Source of the DNA: DATDRQ01 sp035291645
GTDB taxonomy: Bacteria > Chloroflexota > Anaerolineae > Anaerolineales > UBA4823
DNA: 17,410 nucleotides
Direction of reading: 5' to 3'
NCBI GenBank assembly: GCA_035291645.1
Contig: DATDRQ010000162.1
Coordinates: forward strand, 1-17,410
In this document: positions 13,424 through 17,410 of the stretch, in pieces
How the letters are laid out: every line of letters starts with the position of its first letter
Position numbering within the stretch: the stretch's first letter is position 1
Notes under the pieces: generated by a model
Seen by the model: the letters and a program-made list of their open reading frames with translations, nothing else
Told to the model about the DNA's origin: nothing
The model's database searches: none
Translations under genes and position numbers: made by a program

Positions 13424-14143
13424 CTACTCGCGCGCCTCCATCGATTGGGCTTGAATAGGATCGACTTTGATGCCGGGACCCATGGTGGTGGTCAGGGTCA
13501 CGCGGCGGATAAAGGTGCCCTTGGTAGTCGGCGGGCGGGCCTTCTTGACCGCCTCCATCAGGGCAGCCAGATTATCATACAGCTTTTTCTCGTCGAATGA
13601 GACTTTGCCGATTGGGACGTGCAGGTTGGCAGTCTTGTCGACGCGGAACTCGACGCGGCCAGCCTTTGATTCTTCCACCACGCGCGGGATGTCTTCCGCT
13701 GGCACGACGGTGCCGGCTTTCGGGTTTGGCATCAAGCCGCGCGGGCCGAGCACCCGCCCGAGGCGGCCGACTTTGCCCATCATATCTGGGGTGGCGATGG
13801 CTACGTCGAAATCGGTCCAGCCAGCCTGGATCTTCTGAATGCTCTCATCGTCATCGGCGACGTGATCGGCGCCGGCCTCGCGCGCCAGAGTGGCGCCTTC
13901 GCCCTGAGCGAAAACCAGCACCCGCACCGTCTTCCCCAGGCCGTGCGGTAGGACGACCACGTCGCGCACTTGCTGGTCGGCGTGGCGAGGATCGACGCCC
14001 AGGCGCATGTGGATTTCTACGGTGGCGTCGAACTTAACGTTCGAAGTCTCCTTGGCGAGGGTGATCGCCTCGGCTGGTTCGTAATTATGGTCGCGGTCGA
14101 TTTTCCCGACCGCTTCCAGATACCTTTTTCCATGTCTGGCCAT
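13424..14143 (-). CDS. rplA: 50S ribosomal protein L1, 239 aa
   Basis: Binds 23S rRNA helices 76-78 at the L1 stalk and helps release deacylated tRNA; also a known translational repressor of its own operon. Typical stretches are VEIHMRLGVDPRHADQQVRDVVVLPHG, GPRGLMPNPKAGTV and the C-terminal KGTFIRRVTLTTTMGPGIKVD. Start chosen at ATG 14143 (MARHGKRYLEA), with AAGGAG six bases upstream; an earlier in-frame start adds seven residues without family support. It lies downstream of rplK, separated by leader element C and an L1-like leader motif. Confidence 0.97.
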   Translation of the reverse strand: MARHGKRYLEAVGKIDRDHNYEPAEAITLAKETSNVKFDATVEIHMRLGVDPRHADQQVRDVVVLPHGLGKTVRVLVFAQGEGATLAREAGADHVADDDESIQKIQAGWTDFDVAIATPDMMGKVGRLGRVLGPRGLMPNPKAGTVVPAEDIPRVVEESKAGRVEFRVDKTANLHVPIGKVSFDEKKLYDNLAALMEAVKKARPPTTKGTFIRRVTLTTTMGPGIKVDPIQAQSMEARE

Positions 14144-14164
14144 TTTTTCTCCTTCGTGGTGCAA

Positions 14165-14189
14165 GCGGGTGGCTGCGCCGCCCTCCCAC
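14165..14189 (-). promoter_or_regulatory. L1-like leader motif before rplA
   Basis: Minus strand GTGGGAGGGCGGCGCAGCC, then ACCCGC, close to the rplA Shine-Dalgarno. It shares GTGGGAGGG and a downstream CCACGAAGGAGAA with the rplK leader (14701-14727). A hairpin GGGCGGC-GCA-GCCACCC can form. Confidence 0.4.
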
Positions 14190-14192
14190 AGG

Positions 14193-14251
14193 CTTTATTG
14201 ATTCGAAAACTTTAGATTCCATAGCGTGGTCCGGAGACCGAGCCCAACTTA
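14193..14251 (-). promoter_or_regulatory. Repeated 5' leader element, copy C (rplK-rplA gap)
   Basis: Plus strand CTTTATTGATTCG and GGTCCGGAGACC with AGCCCAACTTA; the same parts as copies A and B, more diverged in the middle. The hairpin pair is kept by compensating change (GGTC with GACC). Its 5' end overlaps the rplK stop codon. Confidence 0.55.
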
Positions 14252-14674
14252 ATCGACGACTTCCAGGCCCATGTTACGGGCCGTCCCCTCGATCTGGCGC
14301 ATGGCGCCCTCCAGGTCGATTGCGTTCAGATCCTTCATCTTTACTTCGGCGATCTCCCGGACCTGGCTGCGAGTTACCCTGCCGACCTTCTCGCGAGGCG
14401 CATTCGCCGAACCTTTCGGCACCCCGGCGGCCTTCTTGAGCAGCACCGCGGCTGGAGGGGTCTTCAGGATGAACGTAAAAGAACCATCGGTGAAGATGCT
14501 GATCTCCGCCGGGAGGATTTCGCCAGGACGGTTGGCGGTGCGTGCATTATATTCCTTGCAGAAAGCCATCAGGTTAATGCCGTGCCCGGCCAGCGCAGGA
14601 CCGATCGGCGGCGCCGGGTTTGCCTTCCCGGCCTCGATCTGTAAACGGACGATTGCTTTTAACTTCTTTGCCAC
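14249..14674 (-). CDS. rplK: 50S ribosomal protein L11, 141 aa
   Basis: Binds the GTPase-associated region of 23S rRNA and is needed for stringent-response signalling on the ribosome. The family N-terminus LQIEAGKANPAPPIGPALAGHGINLMAFCKEYN and the C-terminal rRNA-binding domain ending ARNMGLEVVD are intact; length is standard. The start is GTG at 14674 with AAGGAG nine bases upstream. It follows nusG by 79 nt, and an L1-like leader motif lies in that gap. Confidence 0.98.
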   Translation of the reverse strand: MAKKLKAIVRLQIEAGKANPAPPIGPALAGHGINLMAFCKEYNARTANRPGEILPAEISIFTDGSFTFILKTPPAAVLLKKAAGVPKGSANAPREKVGRVTRSQVREIAEVKMKDLNAIDLEGAMRQIEGTARNMGLEVVD

Positions 14675-14700
14675 TGTATGTTCTCCTTCGTGGTTTTAAC

Positions 14701-14727
14701 GGGTGATGGGGGTGCACCCTCCCACCT
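14701..14727 (-). promoter_or_regulatory. Putative L1-binding leader before rplK
   Basis: Minus strand AGGTGGGAGGGTGCACCCCC then ATCACCC. An outer stem GGTG/CACC flanks an inner GGG/CCC stem, with GGA opposite CCAT. AGGTGGGAG is like the strand of 23S rRNA that binds L1, and L1 is known to repress rplK-rplA from this place in other bacteria. Confidence 0.45.
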
Positions 14728-14753
14728 GCTTACCTTCTCAAAATAATATTGAA

Positions 14754-15437
14754 TCAGGTCTTTTCCACCTGTAGAAAATCCAACTCGACCGGGGTTTCCC
14801 GTCCGAAGAAATTGACCATCACCCGCACCTTGGCGCGCTCCATATCGATCTCGGAGACCGTGCCGCGGAAGTCATTGAACGGTCCATCCACAATGCGGAC
14901 GCGCTCGCCGGATTTGAAAGTGACCTTGATCCGGGGCGCTTCGGCCTCCATGCGTTTGATGATCTGCGAGACTTCCTCGCTGCGCAGAGCCGTCGGTGTG
15001 TTGCCCATGCCTACAAAGCCGGTCACGCCGGGGGTGTTCCGCACTACATACCAGGATTCCTCGGACATGATCATGTTCACCAGGATATATCCCGGGAACA
15101 CCCGCCGCTCGACGGTGCGCCGCTTGCCTTCCTTGACCTCGATCTCTTCTTCGGTGGGGACGACGATATCGAAGATCTTGTCCTTCATCCCCATGGTTTC
15201 GATGCGCTGCTCCAGGTTGTGGCGCACCTTGTTCTCATAACCAGAATAGCAATGGACGACATACCAGGCACGCCCGTCTCCTTCCTGCTCAGGTTCGAAC
15301 TCCACCCCTGAGATTTCTCCTAGCAGGTCAAGGGTGGGACTCTCCTGGTCAACATCGGCAAGGACCGCCTCGGGCAATTCCGCTTCTGCCGGTTCACTCG
15401 ATTCGTAGTGCTCTTCTTCCTGGTCTGTCCAGTTCAT
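14754..15437 (-). CDS. nusG: Transcription elongation/antitermination factor NusG, 227 aa
   Basis: Binds RNA polymerase and couples it to Rho or the ribosome. After a 55-residue acidic N-terminal extension, the NGN domain runs from AWYVVHCYSGYENKV (about 57) through RRVFPGYILVNM and NTPGVTGFVG, and the C-terminal KOW domain is GERVRIVDGPFNDFRGTVSEID. I chose ATG 15437 (MNWTDQ) because AGGGAAG lies near it; a GTG at 15491 would add 18 basic residues but has no Shine-Dalgarno. It lies 58 nt after secE. The long acidic extension exceeds that of E. coli NusG (181 aa). Confidence 0.95.
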   Translation of the reverse strand: MNWTDQEEEHYESSEPAEAELPEAVLADVDQESPTLDLLGEISGVEFEPEQEGDGRAWYVVHCYSGYENKVRHNLEQRIETMGMKDKIFDIVVPTEEEIEVKEGKRRTVERRVFPGYILVNMIMSEESWYVVRNTPGVTGFVGMGNTPTALRSEEVSQIIKRMEAEAPRIKVTFKSGERVRIVDGPFNDFRGTVSEIDMERAKVRVMVNFFGRETPVELDFLQVEKT

Positions 15438-15495
15438 TCCAAAACTTCCCTTTTCGCTTCTCCGGCGTCTCGATATTGACCCGGTGACCACTCGA

Positions 15496-15717
15496 TCAAA
15501 AGCCGAAGACCAGGCCCAGGAATCGAGAAAAGACCAGGTCTAAAATGCCAAGGAACACACTCATGACCGCGATCACGATCAGCACTATGATGGTCAGGTT
15601 AGTGGCCTCCTCGCGCGTCGGCCAGCTGACCTTGCGCAGCTCTCCGATGGTTTCGCGAAAGTAGCGTTGAACGCGATTCTCTTGTTTTTGGGCGACTTTT
15701 TTCTCGACTTTGGCCAC
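15496..15717 (-). CDS. secE: Preprotein translocase subunit SecE, 73 aa
   Basis: Essential small subunit that clamps the SecY channel in the inner membrane. A basic N-terminal region, the conserved amphipathic segment ETIGELRKVSWPTREEATNLT and a single C-terminal membrane helix are all seen. Start codon GTG at 15717 with AAGGAG six bases upstream. It precedes nusG, the universal arrangement, and follows tRNA-Trp. Confidence 0.97.
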   Translation of the reverse strand: MAKVEKKVAQKQENRVQRYFRETIGELRKVSWPTREEATNLTIIVLIVIAVMSVFLGILDLVFSRFLGLVFGF

Positions 15718-15783
15718 TTCGATCTCCTTGGCGCCGCCTGTTCAGGCTGGTTCGAGCCGTGCAAGCATTTTTGTGACGGGCAA

Positions 15784-15807
15784 AACGCCGCCTCAGCGGA
15801 CGGCGTT
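15784..15807 (-). terminator. Hairpin between tRNA-Trp and secE
   Basis: Minus strand AACGCCG-T-CC, loop GCTGA, GG-CGGCGTT, followed by TT. A 9-bp stem with one bulged T; it may be a weak terminator or a processing signal after the tRNA, since the T-run is very short. Confidence 0.4.
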
Positions 15808-15820
15808 GCCTCACTTTCAG

Positions 15821-15893
15821 CAGGCCAGGCAGGACTTGAACCCACAACCGCTCGTTTTGGAGACGAGTGCTCTACCAATTGAGCTACTGGCCT
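15821..15893 (-). tRNA. trnW: tRNA-Trp (anticodon CCA)
   Basis: A complete cloverleaf: acceptor AGGCCAG with CTGGCCT (7 bp), D-stem GCTC/GAGC, anticodon stem CTCGT/ACGAG with loop CTCCAAA giving CCA, 5-nt variable loop, and TTCAAGT T-loop on a stem with two G-U pairs. Discriminator G. CCA is not encoded. Location between rpmG and secE is typical. Confidence 0.97.
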
Positions 15894-15989
15894 GTGAACT
15901 TAGTCGAATAGTCTCATAGTCAAATGATCTTATCGCTTCTGCTATCAGCCTATTAGACTGAGCGACTATCAGACTCTCAGACTATCCGG
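15894..15989. repeat. Degenerate AGTC/GACT short-repeat spacer
   Basis: The gap between tRNA-Trp and rpmG is rich in TAGTC, GACTAT and AGACT units, for example CGACTATCAGACTCTCAGAC. No T-run terminator or promoter is clear. It looks like a decayed tandem repeat. Confidence 0.45.
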
Positions 15990-16157
15990 CTACTTCGTTT
16001 CGCGGTGCAGCGTATGGCAGCGGCAGCGCGGACAGAATTTCCTTAATTCCATTCGGCCCGGGTCATTGCGGCGGTTCTTCTCAGTCGTGTAATTGCGTTC
16101 TTTGCACTCCGAACATGCCAGCGTGATAACCGGGCGGACATCTTTCTTAGAAGCCAT
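15990..16157 (-). CDS. rpmG: 50S ribosomal protein L33, 55 aa
   Basis: Small large-subunit protein of the zinc-binding type. The minus strand reads MASKKDVRPVITLACSEC, then RNYTTEKNRRNDP, and FCPRCRCHTLHRETK. Two cysteine pairs (CSEC and CPRC) form a zinc ribbon; this is the C+ form, as opposed to the zinc-free C- form made in zinc starvation. It lies 35 nt after tuf and before tRNA-Trp. The Shine-Dalgarno is poor. Confidence 0.95.
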   Translation of the reverse strand: MASKKDVRPVITLACSECKERNYTTEKNRRNDPGRMELRKFCPRCRCHTLHRETK

Positions 16158-16192
16158 GTTAATCTACCATTGCACCCTGACTGGTGCGAATA

Positions 16193-17395
<1,203 letters not shown>

Positions 17396-17410
17396 GAATG
17401 CGCTTCTCCT

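Noticed and set aside
14030..14042. GAAC-N5-GTTC as another LexA box
   Set aside because: Spacing is 5 rather than 4 and it lies inside rplA coding sequence, not at a promoter.
15438..15491. Upstream GTG start for nusG
   Set aside because: No Shine-Dalgarno; the 18 added residues are basic and not family-like. ATG 15437 preferred.
15894..15989. CRISPR array
   Set aside because: Units are too short (5-7 nt) and lack regular spacers.

Overview
The window looks like chromosome from a moderately GC-rich bacterium, most plausibly a member of the Chloroflexota (Anaerolineae-like). This is inferred from the HerA-NurA repair pair in a bacterial context, Gram-positive-type GAAC-N4-GTTC operator candidates, an EF-Tu with a DMPGHRDY switch region, and TTG/GTG starts with strong AAGGAG Shine-Dalgarno sequences. 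No 16S gene is present, so the taxonomy is not proven.

Layout. 1-1355 (minus): the start of an ABC transporter ATPase cut by the window edge, preceded in the same direction by a GNAT-type acetyltransferase. 1624-5814 (plus): a DNA-processing operon of a NurA nuclease, a small protein resembling the N-terminal barrel of HerA, a MNT-HEPN toxin-antitoxin pair whose HEPN gene has an in-frame stop, and a HerA ATPase. 5815-5971 holds a REP-like imperfect hairpin. 5972-7685 (plus): an Asp-box beta-propeller protein and a short-chain dehydrogenase. 7686-8101 carries only a remnant of an esterase. 8089-9779: a membrane-anchored lytic transglycosylase (minus) and a four-helix membrane protein (plus), diverging from an intergenic region with mirrored promoters. 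Each promoter has a LexA-like palindrome in its spacer. A strong bidirectional terminator follows. 9888-11954 (minus): an OmpR-type response regulator and its sensor kinase. 12215-17395 (minus): the classical translation/transcription cluster tuf-rpmG-tRNA-Trp-secE-nusG-rplK-rplA-rplJ-rplL.

Regulation is the most interesting layer. The rplJ gene has a recognisable L10 leader ending in an intrinsic terminator just before the ribosome-binding site. rplK and rplA share a second leader motif that resembles the L1 binding site of 23S rRNA. A third 60-nt element, with a GGTCCGGAAACC hairpin, sits in front of rplL, rplA and, unexpectedly, the acetyltransferase gene 11 kb away. Three GAAC-N4-GTTC-like boxes (nurA promoter, transglycosylase promoter, membrane-protein promoter) suggest a shared SOS-type regulon joining DNA-end processing with cell-wall remodelling.
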